From Haplosporangium gracile (Eukaryota > Mortierellomycota > Mortierellomycetes > Mortierellales > Mortierellaceae): DNA of 33,029 bases. The stretch is from NCBI GenBank assembly GCA_015499985.1, contig JAAAUF010000242.1, positions 1 through 33,029 of the forward strand, written 5' to 3'. Position numbers and translations under genes: made by a program. Below the pieces are notes generated by a model. The model ran no database searches and had not been told where the DNA came from. It saw only the letters and a program-made list of their open reading frames with translations. How positions within the stretch are numbered: position 1 is the first letter of the stretch; the number at the start of each line of letters is the position of its first letter. Positions 19,969-30,245 of the stretch are shown one piece after another.

Positions 19969-22808
19969 TTAGATTTCCTCGGAGCCCTCGGCGACGTTGG
20001 CTTGGACCCAATCACGCGCAATGGGGCCCAAAAGATGATCAGGTACCCCAAAGGCGTCAATAAGAGGAGTTATATTCTCATGGACCCTATGCAACAACCC
20101 TCCAACAAGGTCCCGAATCCGTTCCTGGACGGGTTCGTCCAAATAGCGTCTTCGGATCATGTTCTGATCCATGTCAAGTTTCCACAGTGCGTGGAGTTGA
20201 CGGATCAGTGTCAAAGACGAAGCTCCGTTGCTGGCGGAGGAGAGTTTTTCTTGAGCGATGAATTCGGAGAGGATCCAGTGCTCGATCACGGCGCGCGCGA
20301 ATTCTTGAGAGAGCGCCGAATGTGTATCAAGGATCTTGTCGAGGCCAATGTTGGGTGCGCCTTGGGCCTTCGCGTGAGCGCGAGTGAGTGCGATGGCTGC
20401 GTGAAGGCGTTGGGCAGAGGCGTGGATATGGTGTTGGAAGAGGTCGAGTTGAAATTTTGGGGAAAGGAGGGTGGAGTCGGAGAAATGTTGGGAGGTGAAG
20501 AGGTACGGGTTGAAGGTTGAGAGGTCTGGAATGCGGGTGGGTGTGTAGTCGTTGATGCAGCCTTTTGCGACCGTGATTAGCATCACCTGGTTATCTCCTA
20601 CAAGTGGAGGTCGGTTAGAAATATAATAAGGAAGTGCGCGCGTTAATTAAATGAGGAAAAGAAACAACGCTTTTTGTGCCCTTGTTACGCAAGGCAACCT
20701 GCTTGCTCCGTTTACCTTCATAGGTGGCCATGACGTCGCAATCGGCTTTCATCTGTCCAATCCGGTTAGAAGACTTCAGTCCTTGGCCACCACAGGCTTC
20801 ACGAGTCGCCTGGAGGGTGTCGAGGAGATGCCAAGTGTGCAAGGATTTCAAGCCTGAGGAGATAACGTGGAATTGTTTGAGGAGTTTGAGCTGGGATTTG
20901 TCGGTGTCCCGCAGACGGGCGATGGCGCGGGCTGCAAAGTGTTGTGCGTATGTTTGGGCGAGGAGGGGGTAGAGCCGCGTCTGTTGGGTTCATTGTCAGG
21001 GAGAGAAAAGAGTGGTATTAGCAAAAGAAGTAAAAGAAAAAACGTGACCTGGTCTATACATGTCATTCAACCTCGAAAAAGGTCCGGAAGGAATGATACA
21101 AAACACAACATACCTGGTGAAGCTTGTAGTCCATGATGAGAGTCTCCAACTCTCCAACCTGCCGCGCCCCAAACTGCCGCCTCGTCTGCCCATACCTAAC
21201 CGCAATCGTCAATGCAGTTTTCGAGATATTATCCGAACTAATACTCAATCCCACCCGTCCCTCCGACAAATTCACAAGCTGCCCTCCAAATCGTTGATCG
21301 TTATTATCTCCAAAGAAACTCTCATAAACCCCTTGCTCATTCACACCACCATACTTGTCCAAACACATATGTCTCGGAACCCGGACATGATCGAACCAGA
21401 GCCGGCCATTATCGACACCATTGAGTCCAGATTTGGAACCACAGTTCTTGATGGTGACACCTGGGAGTGGGGAGCGGGTGGTGAGGTCGCGGATGGGGAT
21501 GAGAAAGGCGTGGATGCCTTTGTGGGAGGGCGGGTGTGTGGGGTCGGTAGGGTGGGGGACATAAAGTTGAGCCCAGACTACGGACATGTATGCCGTCTCT
21601 GCCGCCGCTCCAATCCAGTACTATTTGTATTTCAAGGGAAGGGTAAAGAAAGATGGTTAGGTATGGTTTGCCTTATTTTGACATGGAGCCAATTGGAAAT
21701 GATGATGCAAATAAAGGTGGGTTGGATAGTTACCTTCTGAGCGGTGGTGTTGGGGGTATTGATGATGTAGCATCCTTCCTTGAAATCCCAATGCGCCTCT
21801 GTCTCAATGCCCCTTGGGTTGCTCCCATGTCCCAATTCTATTCCACATGAAACGAGAAAAAGTACATGTAGTGCATGTTTGGATTAGCAAATAAACATCC
21901 CCTACTTCAACACAGCCACTCTCCACATTAATGCCGGTTCAACATTTAGATGGTCCACAACAAGAAAAAAAAAAAGACTTACCAGTGAGGGCGAAGCAGC
22001 CGGGGACTTCAAAGGTATCGGCAAGGGGCAACCACTTGTTCTGAAGGGCCTCGGAGCCGAGTTCACGGATGGATCCGTAGTAGAGTCCGAAATGTGCACC
22101 GTTCATAGTTGAGAGCCCGTTGTCGAAGTATGACAATGCATCCTGAATCTGAATAAACTTGGTCGTGTCAATGTTCTCTCTATGTCGCATGAAAGGGAGA
22201 GACGGATATAAAGAAAAGCATTGATGGGTTAGTTTTGTTAGTCTGATAGTTTGGATGGTGTTGAGAAAAGGGAAATGGTGTGGCGTTGTGAAATTATTTT
22301 CTTTAGTCCTGGGAAAAATATACGCACATTGAAAACAAGAAGAAAGTGAACTTACTTCGGCTCGGTCCAGGTGGGGCGAAAACCCAGTTTGGCGAGGTGG
22401 CGGGTTCGCTCTTGATTGCGAATGACCAATTCCTCTTTGGTGACATTATATTGGTACTCGAACAATGGGTGCTTCAGTTGCTCAAACATCTATTTCATAT
22501 ACCATGTATGTGTCAAAGGATAAGTAGAAGAATTTGTTAGTTAATCCTTCGCAAGTGAACATCGAATGCCATGAAAAAAAGAGGCGGATTTTAGCAGAGC
22601 AAAAGGAAGAATTAAGTACCCATTTGCGCCAGGTCTGATCTTTGCCGTCGAGAAGGATAGAGAGGGCATCAGCGTGGAGTTGGACGGGAGGGAGGGAGGT
22701 CTCGAGGATCTCGCTGATGGGGTCTCGTGGAGCAGAGGTGTCCAATTGGGCTGAGAGGGATGCCAGACGCAACTGAGCCTTCCTTGCTGTAGAATTGTTG
22801 TAGGTCAT
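19969..22808 (-). CDS. Peroxisomal acyl-CoA oxidase
   Basis: FAD enzyme for the first step of peroxisomal beta-oxidation, converting acyl-CoA and O2 to trans-2-enoyl-CoA and H2O2. Seven exons fit in phase: 22808-22620, 22489-22356, 22179-21983, 21837-21734, 21620-21114, 20980-20716 and 20597-19969, giving 674 residues, the usual family length. Diagnostic text includes GCFALTELGHGSN (FAD/substrate region), FKEGCYIINTPNTTAQKYWI, WIGAAAETAYMSVVWAQLYV, RYGQTRRQFG, TREACGGQGLKSSNRIG and TYEGDN (about 463-468), whose Glu is the likely catalytic base by analogy with the family. The C-terminus, EGSEEI, is not a PTS1. Residues 14-22, RLASLSAQL, fit the PTS2 consensus, suggesting Pex7-dependent import. 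A run of 19 A on the plus strand (22896-22914) lies about 90 bases 5' of the start codon. The gene is divergent from Mvp1 across 1.25 kb. Confidence 0.92.
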
Positions 22809-24057
22809 AGTACTTTCTGAACGAAGAAAATAAAAATGAGAAGGAAAGGGGTAAAAAAGGGCGGAGTGAGAAACAGATGGAGCTGAAAAAGGAGGAAAAA
22901 AAAAAAAAAAAAAAGGATTGAAGTGGAGGAAGAGGAGGGTGTTTATAAAGGATGAAGAGAAGAAGGTGAATGAGCAATTCAAGAAAAGCAGGAAAGATGA
23001 GCGAAGAAAAAAGTGGGCGACAGACTGACACGACCATTGGGCAGTGAACCTTTGTGTGCCAACCGGCACGCATACAGTAACCCTGTTTTAATGTGAGAGC
23101 CGATCAGATTTTTTTGTTTGTCTTTGTTGTGTACACAAACAAACAAAACGACCAAAAAGATGCGCATTCCAAACCCATTGTGTGCCCTGGGTGCATACAA
23201 ACATGTAATGGGCCGGAGAACCGGACAACCTAAAAGACAACAACATGGTGGCTACAATGGTCATTATGGTCATGACCCCTTGTTCCTTTGTGATTGCAAA
23301 AAAGAGGTCCAGGAAACGAACCAGGCCTCTACCGTGCCTGTGCCTAGTGTAAGAGTGAATTCATTTTTATTGTCTGGAGTTGTGTGAGGCACGGCTTGGA
23401 AATTATCCAGTTGACCGATCATGGTACGAAGTGCAGGGGTTTGGACCTTCTTTTCACCAAACTTTCATTTATGACCTTTTTTTTATTTTTTTTCCTTTAG
23501 TTTGTATAAGACGTATGAAATGAAATGAAATGCACAGCCATGGCTGTGAAGTAGAAAAGGACATTCTCGGATCATTGGATAGAGGAAAAGCAATAGGAAG
23601 GAGCCCAAGGAAAAGTTGTAGTTGCATTGATTATTAGTAACGATGAAGGAAATACGAGCATGGATAAAGCAATGGCTCGATATCTCAAGGTTCATAGACA
23701 TGGCGTTTTCTCTATACAATGTTACAAGTATGTTCCTGACACTCCGATCGCTTTGACGACATGGGTCTGGAAGGAACGCATTTTAAGTTGGTGGCGTACT
23801 TTCAGTGCACGTGATTCATATGATGTCGTGACTTTGAAATAATCTGGAGACAATCAGCCAGTGTGAATAGCACCTCAGTACAGCCTGGCTTGGCTTCTCG
23901 ACCAGCCCTTCTCTCGTTTCCTTTTCTTCCTTCTTTCTTTTCTGTTTCTTTTCATAACAGTGACAACAACCACGACCACACCTACTTCACTCTTGACAGC
24001 AAAGAGCAGCGATAACGACACCCAGCTGATTCAACTCGACAAAAGCAAGAAAACAGA
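22809..24057. promoter_or_regulatory. Divergent promoter region between acyl-CoA oxidase and Mvp1
   Basis: The 200 bases nearest the acyl-CoA oxidase are pyrimidine-rich on its strand. The 120 bases nearest Mvp1 (23905-23960) are pyrimidine-rich on the plus strand. The middle holds small frames without recognisable content. Confidence 0.5.
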
Positions 24058-27000
24058 ATGAGCACAGTGGACGACAATGACGACGGCATGACTGCCTCCT
24101 TCTCCGCCTCAACCTTCGAGTCCGAAGTCAACGACCCCTGGACCGCCACCACCCGCGGCGGGCTCAACCCCATGGACCTCAGCACTATCCTCTGTACGAT
24201 TATTACTATCTTTTCTTTGTTCAATTCCGGAACGACACCGGATCCATGTTTTTTTTAGTCTTTCAGACATCACAACAATCTGACACAAAATTACTCTTAT
24301 TCTTTCAACATGTGCAGCAGGAATGCCCTTGCCGGCTATTTACACAACAGCATTCGACTTGGCCCAACCTTCAGGAGGAAAGGTTACTGTTCTAGCTCTA
24401 CACAAGATTCTGGCCGTCAGCGGTCTTCCTCCAGCAACTGTCGACAAGGTATGTACATGATCTTTACCATACTTTTTTTTCTACTTTTCATTTAGTGTAC
24501 TCCTTTACATTTCACTGCTGACCCTACTTTGCCAAGCAAAGTGAGTTGTGAATAGGGGACAGATGATAATGGGTGATTGGGAGGGGAGGGAGGGAGTTGC
24601 GCAGGAAAATTTACTAAAAATGAAATCACACTCGTCCGTGTTTTGTTGCCCCTGATTCCTTCAGGTGGACTAAAATAACGTGAACATGTGTTCTCTGACA
24701 CACCTCTTCTTTTCGGTATGCGTTATCATGCCTGTTTTGACTGACGCCTCCCTTGATGTTGTAGATCCTGAATATTGTCGTCGCCCCAACACGATCAAGG
24801 ATCACAAAAGGAGAATGCAGCGTCGCTTTGGCACTTGTGGCGATGGCACAAAAGAACATGGAGCTCACTATCGAAAACCTAACCGCTCATCGTGAAGGTA
24901 TCCAGGACAATGTTCTTGCACCAATTGCTCTTCTTGTTCTAGTTGGTGATGCTTAAAACAGGTTGGTCAATGCAGATGAAGTCCAATGCGAACTAACGAC
25001 CCACACCCTCTCTATATTACTTTGTTATTTTTATTCAGACTTGCCGATCCCACATTTGCCAGGGTTGGAAAACATCGACTTTGGGGGTGCTGCGGATACC
25101 TCAGGAATGTATGCAACCTCATCGTCTTTACCCAAGGGTCACCCTGTGAATGTCGGTAGCAGCATATCAGACCCCTGGAGGACATCGACCTACAAAGGAA
25201 ACGGATACCCACCTCCACCATCGTACCTCGCCTCACCACCTGCTCCTTCTGCTGATATTTCGGGACCAAGCTCAGATGAAGCGTCAGGTAGTAGTCAGAG
25301 GGATGTTCATTTATGGTTCTTGAACTTGGATGTTATCAGAATCTCTTTTGCCCCAGAAAAGGAGGGAATTTTTTTGTTCAGGCATACCAACTACATTGTT
25401 GAATCTAAAGTAAGTTTTGGTCGAGAGGGTGTATTACTGCGTGTTTGTTTGTTGTGACACTGGCAGAGGGAACTAACGACTGATTTCTCCTTTTGGCTTT
25501 AACTGCTGTACTTACTAGGCTCGTCAAACAACGGTGATCAGGAGGTACAGCGACTTTTGGTGGTTACTGGATATTCTCGCCAAGAGGTTCCCATACAGGA
25601 TCCTTCCTAATCTTCCGCCTAAGCGACTCGGAGGTACTCTATGGTTCCTTGCTCCCTTATCAACTTTTGTGCTCCCCTTCATGCATAATGATGTGATGCT
25701 TTGTGCATTTTTTTTTTCAGTTTTTGTTCCCACACTCTCGATGAACCTGCACGTTGTATTGTACTTTTTTTTTTCTTCTTTTGTCGAACCCTAACTCTAA
25801 CTGATATTTTCTTTCTTGACGATACAATAGTAGCGGACGAAGTGTTCTTGGAGAGACGGTTGCGAGGATTGACGAGGTTTATGAATGCGTTGATGAGGCA
25901 TCCTGTTTTGAAGAGTGACCCATTGGTAATTTCTTTCTTAACTGAGCCAGTTGTAAGTATCGCACTTTTTCCCTATGTTGTGTCCACTTTTTGTACTGTT
26001 TAGGAGAGTCTTTTGACGGGGTACTTACTTTTTTTTTTTTTTGATCAAAAATTTCCAACAGGAGCTGGCGCTGTGGAGGAAGAACGTGGTGATTTCGACA
26101 GAGGACGAATTCAAGGCGATGTTACCCATATCGGAGAGCCTGGTGAAACAGGTGCCCATGGACTTGGAACTGCAGCTAGAGAGCATCAAGAGGCGGTTGC
26201 CTGCATCAGTCGAGTACTACAGGAGCATGGTTCATGTCATGGATAGAGTTCAAAAACGGACAGAGGCCAACGCAAGCGACTACATGCGCTTCAGCCTTGC
26301 ACTTAAGTAGGTCACTCGTAGTGTTAATGGAAGTCTGCCATTTTCTTACTTTTTGGACCAATAATTCCTAAGAATACTGACACTTTCACTTCTGCTGCAT
26401 GGACATAGTGCACTGGCGGATTGCGAGAAGCATTGTCACGTCGAGGAGTGTTACAGCTGTGGACAGTTGAGTCAGGGATACGGCAAGATTGGATCTCATA
26501 TGGGTCAAGCCTCCAACGTGTTGGAAGAACAAGCCAAAGCAACACAACGCGGGATCGTAGAGGATCTGAAACGACATCGCGATTTATTGGTATCAGTCAT
26601 GGAACTGATGCAGAGACGTGAACGGGCGAAGGGAGATGGATTGGTCGAGACGTTGAAGAAGCGGATAACAAACCAGGAACAGAAATTGACACATCTGAGG
26701 ACTACAGCGGCGGCTACTGCTACAGCTGCTGCAAGTGCTGAAGGTGGTGGAGATGGAGGGTATGGAGGCGGGGAGCCTGGGATCTATGATGCACAGATCG
26801 AAAAGCTTGTCCAGAATATTCAATCGGTAAATAGGGTGTCTCACTTTTTATGCGTATTATTGCTCTCATTCACGCGTTGATACCACAACCAGCACACGTC
26901 CTGACTTTCCCCTCTTTTTCTCTTCAATCACATAGGACCGCGCGGAGCTGGAGACACAGAGTCAGAGGGCGATTTTGATAAATCATACGCTATGGATGGA

Positions 27001-27157
27001 GGTTCTGTTTTACCACAAGAACCAGGCCTCGATTGCGACCTTCTATCAGAACTTTGTGCACGAGCAGATTAAAACCAGCCAGAGCCTCACGGATACTTGG
27101 AAGTCGCTTTCTCCGATTGTGCATGACCTTCCTATGGAGGTTAATGCATTCAATTAG
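24058..27157 (+). CDS. MVP1: Sorting nexin Mvp1 (SNX8-like)
   Basis: PX-BAR sorting nexin that binds phosphatidylinositol 3-phosphate on endosomes and takes part in membrane-protein recycling. Nine in-phase exons: 24058-24193, 24318-24448, 24765-24897, 25039-25409, 25519-25633, 25831-25952, 26062-26306, 26409-26826 and 26936-27157, giving 630 residues. The N-terminal half has an EH-like helical region ([31 protein letters not shown]). The PX domain lies at about 225-335, with [20 protein letters not shown] and [10 protein letters not shown] carrying the phosphoinositide-binding Arg-Tyr and Lys-Arg residues. The C-terminal BAR-like part (about 340-630) includes [40 protein letters not shown] and [21 protein letters not shown] Gly/Ala-rich insert at about 530-550 interrupts it. 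An aataaa signal lies at 27217-27222. The end of exon 7 offers a near-by second GT after an in-frame TAG, but only the first keeps the frame. Confidence 0.9.
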
Positions 27158-27293
27158 CCTGGTGGAGATAGTTGGATGGAGAACAAAGAAAAGCCTACCC
27201 TTATGATACAATACGAAATAAAACAACAAAAAACCTCTAACGACAGCAAGGCGACAGATATCATAACATATGACACCTATGCTCTTCTTTGTT

Positions 27294-28414
27294 CTATATA
27301 TCGCTACGCCGACAAACAGCCCGCATAGGTAACCTACCCACTGGTGGCATAGAGATCGAAATCCCATACTCAGGGGACCGTCCAGGATCCACCATCTGCA
27401 TCTCAAACCTTTGCAACACCACTGTCTTCAAGATCGCGAAATTCTAACCCAAACACACACTGGATCCACCACCAAACGAGCTAAATTTGAATTGGGACGG
27501 TCGTTCAGGGTTGGTGATCCAGCGGGAAAGGTTGTAGGAGAGGGCGTCAGAGCCTCAGGTGGCCTCGGAGCGGCCCATGGCGTGGAAGGACCAGGTGAAC
27601 CATTCTCTAGCGTAGATCTTTGTCCCGTCTAGGAGGCCGTCGTCTTGGACGCAGAGGCGGAAGTTGAATGGGACTGTTGGGAAGATTCTTTGGGTTAAAA
27701 TTGGGTAAAACGAAAAAAAACAGAGTTGGTAGATGAGGCGTTTTGATTCACAGGCAAAAAAAAAGATAGCGACGTAAAATGAACATGGACGTATCAATTA
27801 CTCACATTCGTGAAAACTATCAAGCGCAAAGGCATTTGACCAAGAAAGAAGAAAAAAAAGTAAGAAGTTTAAGTTGGCATTCATGTGGACCAAGATATAA
27901 TACTGATTAATACTCGACCACAACAAAGAAGAACTACACACTATCATGCTTTTGCGTATTTCTGCTTCTTGTGGCTCTCAAAGTCGGTTCGACACTCTCC
28001 AGTACCTCATCGATCTCCTTGATCAAACTCTCCACAATTCCTTTGTCTGGCCCCGTCGCGACGCAAGAGGTATAACATCTATGAAATCAACTGCGCCGTT
28101 GAATCACATCCCGCCACCTATTTAAGAAATGATCAAAAAAATGCGTGTCAACAGAACGAATCAGCCGCAACTCACACACACAACAAAAGAAGAAAAGCAC
28201 TTATGGCAAAGTTGACGATAATGTCAATGAGGTACTCATTTGGTACAACCTGACCATCATCATCCCTGGCATCCATGAACAACTACAACAGATCTTTCTT
28301 CTCAACATGAAACCCGTCCCTCTGCCGCTTCCGGATCACACCAGAGATATATCCACGAACAATCCTTTTGTTCTCCTGGTTCCTTTTGCCTTCTCCTACA
28401 CGACGAAAGTTCAT
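27294..28414 (-). pseudogene. CYP52-like cytochrome P450 pseudogene
   Basis: A paralogue of the intact P450 at 30246-32436, lacking the N-terminal half. Recognisable pieces in order are: KRIVRGYISGVIRKRQRDGF and a stop, then DARDDDGQVVPNEYLIDIIV; VAGCDSTAQLIS followed by a stop where the intact copy has Trp (the AGRDT Arg is Cys); VESLIKEIDEVLE; HKKQKYAKA reached by a frameshift; an 11-nt microexon at 27806-27816 (FHE); PFNFRLCVQDDGLLDGTKIY, then a TGA; and FGGGSSVCLG and a TAG in the haem-binding region. Two positions where the intact gene has GT donors read AT here (near 28203-28204 and after KYAKA). The fragment begins only about 30 bases downstream of the dehydrogenase stop, so the missing 5' half may have been lost when that gene came to lie there. 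Confidence 0.78.
27806..27816 (-). other. 11-nt microexon retained in the P450 pseudogene
   Basis: On the minus strand, TTTTCACGAAT is flanked by gatag and gtgagt, the same length and position as the microexon in the intact P450 gene. It encodes Phe-His-Glu plus split codons. Confidence 0.7.
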
Positions 28415-28445
28415 ATTATAATACCAATGGGTTGTTTATTCTCGT

Positions 28446-29779
28446 CTACAGCTTGGCCTTGGAGGGCTTGGGGGTGCGACCGATGACAGAGATGCCGTAT
28501 TGGGGCGTGATACGTGCAACATCACCGTTGTAAGAGTCATCTTCAATCAACAACATGAAAGCGTCAATGACCTGTTCCACAGGAACCAGGCTGCCCATCG
28601 TCAAAATCAGCTCCTTGATTCCGTCAATAATCTTGGTCTCCGAGAAACTGTTACAGAAAGAAGGAAGAAAAGGAACGATTGTCAGTTGGTAATATTCCTT
28701 CAGTCAAAAAGAACGACAACACAACATGCTCTCACACCTTCCTATGCGCATACCTGGGGGCAACAGCGTTGACCCGGATACCATCTCCAAGCTCCTTGCA
28801 GGAACGGGTCAAACCGATGACTCCAAACTTGGCAGCAGAGTAGACGGGTGTCAATGCCTGAGGGTATAATCCAGCCAACGAAGCAGTGTTGACAATGACA
28901 CCACCGCGTCCTTGCTCTCTCAAGGCCTGAATACCCAGACGAGTTCCTTCAATAACAGCAGTGAGATCGATATCAAGCACCTTCTTCCAGAACCCCTTGT
29001 CGTCCTCCCAGAGAGGGGTACGTTCTGCAATACCGGCATTGTTGATCACAATGTCGACGCCACCAAAATGGGTCTTGGCGGCTTTGAACATGTTGCCCTG
29101 TTGGTCGTAGTTTGTCACATCGCACTGGACAAAATACGCGATCTTGCTCTCCTTTCTGCAACACACGGTCGGTGTGAGAGGGGAGTGGAAACAATGGATG
29201 TATTTGCGGTTAGGTCAGTAAACTGGTTATGTGAGAGCACCAAAGGGTAGGACAACGACAAGGGCAAGATTAATTTTCCCGATTTTCCTATGGTTGTTCC
29301 TTGCTGGATCAAAAAAATAAACCCTTACCCGTAGTTAAGCTCATTGGCGAGACGTTCACCATCCTTGACATCGATATCAGCAAGGATAACCTTTGCACTA
29401 ATAGCAAATACAGAAGTGTAGAGAAGGGAAGTGGCAAGCGGAGTTGGTCAGCAAAATGATTGCTATGGGTGCATGTAAGTGTCTACTTTATAGAGAGGCC
29501 CTCTTGACAACCAAAAGAGGAGCGATGTTCTCTAAGGGGCAGACTTACCCCTTGCCGACCAGACGCTCAGCCAGAGCTTTGCCGAAACCTGGATTGTCGT
29601 GTCAAAAAAACAAAAGAGGATGAGTGAATGCGCAATGTCACTGACAAATTTTTCCATTGCATGTGGGTCAGCGGCCGAGAATGGAATGAACGACAGAGAG
29701 AGTGAGAGTGTGTGTGTGAGAGAGAGGATGTACCAGAGGAGGCTCCGGTGATGATGGCGACCTTGTTTTCGACGTGCAT
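28446..29779 (-). CDS. Short-chain dehydrogenase/reductase with peroxisomal signal AKL
   Basis: Classical NAD(P)-dependent SDR, resembling 15-hydroxyprostaglandin-dehydrogenase-type enzymes; the substrate is not determined. Five in-phase exons: 29779-29734, 29588-29549, 29397-29329, 29155-28754 and 28647-28446, giving 252 residues. Motifs are TGASSGFG (11-18, coenzyme binding), CDVT (63-66), NNAG (90-93), Ser144, and Tyr157-S-A-A-Lys161. The usual Asn of the catalytic tetrad appears as Asp in LDIDLTA (about 115). The C-terminus SKAKL ends in AKL, a good PTS1, so the protein is probably peroxisomal. The early exons are tiny (46, 40 and 69 bases). Intron 1 contains a TG/AG microsatellite (29701-29727). 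It lies between a P450 pseudogene and an intact P450, all on the minus strand. Confidence 0.88.
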
Positions 29780-30245
29780 TGTGTGAGTGTATGTGGGTGG
29801 TTTTGATGATTGGCAATGGGGACAAGAAGAGAGAAGAGAAGGAGAGAAGGAGGTGCTTGTAAGTTGGTGACAAGTGGTGGCGACAAAAAAGAAATAAGAG
29901 AAAAAGAAGCGATGCACTCACATTTTTTTATGTCTCTTCCCTTCTTCCCCCTTCACAATGGCACACACAACAGAGGGTGCACGCACCCATTTTCCCACTT
30001 GTGGAGCGAGAAGAGGCAGACGTTAATTGACCCTTCGATCGGCTCCGACGGACTGTGAGCACACTGGACCGAAAACACAATCTTACATTCGATCGAACCG
30101 CCATTAGCATTGGTACTCTAGGTCTCGTAAACACAGGATGAAGGTTCACAAGACTGACAAACCGTACAGTTCACAACAACAGCGATCCAGTTGACCCGGC
30201 CCTTTGTCATTGTTTGTTACTAGAGCATCATTACCCTTGCATCCC
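29780..30245. promoter_or_regulatory. 5' flank of the dehydrogenase and 3' flank of the P450
   Basis: The first 120 bases upstream of the dehydrogenase ATG are pyrimidine-rich on its strand. The remainder shows no gene. Confidence 0.45.

Noticed and set aside
19940..19971. Readthrough or alternative splicing at the acyl-CoA oxidase stop to give a PTS1 (next codons read SKV)
   Set aside because: SKV is not a good PTS1, no stop-readthrough context is visible, and a PTS2-like signal already explains targeting.
20002..20520. 172-codon plus-strand frame
   Set aside because: It is antisense to the last exon of the acyl-CoA oxidase, whose coding is certain.
23627..23842. 71-codon plus-strand frame in the divergent promoter region
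   Set aside because: No motif, no splice partner and no similarity to neighbouring genes.
25275..25328. Possible 52-base intron within Mvp1 exon 4 (gtagtag...atcag)
   Set aside because: Removing it shifts the PX domain out of frame, while reading through keeps the frame and domain.
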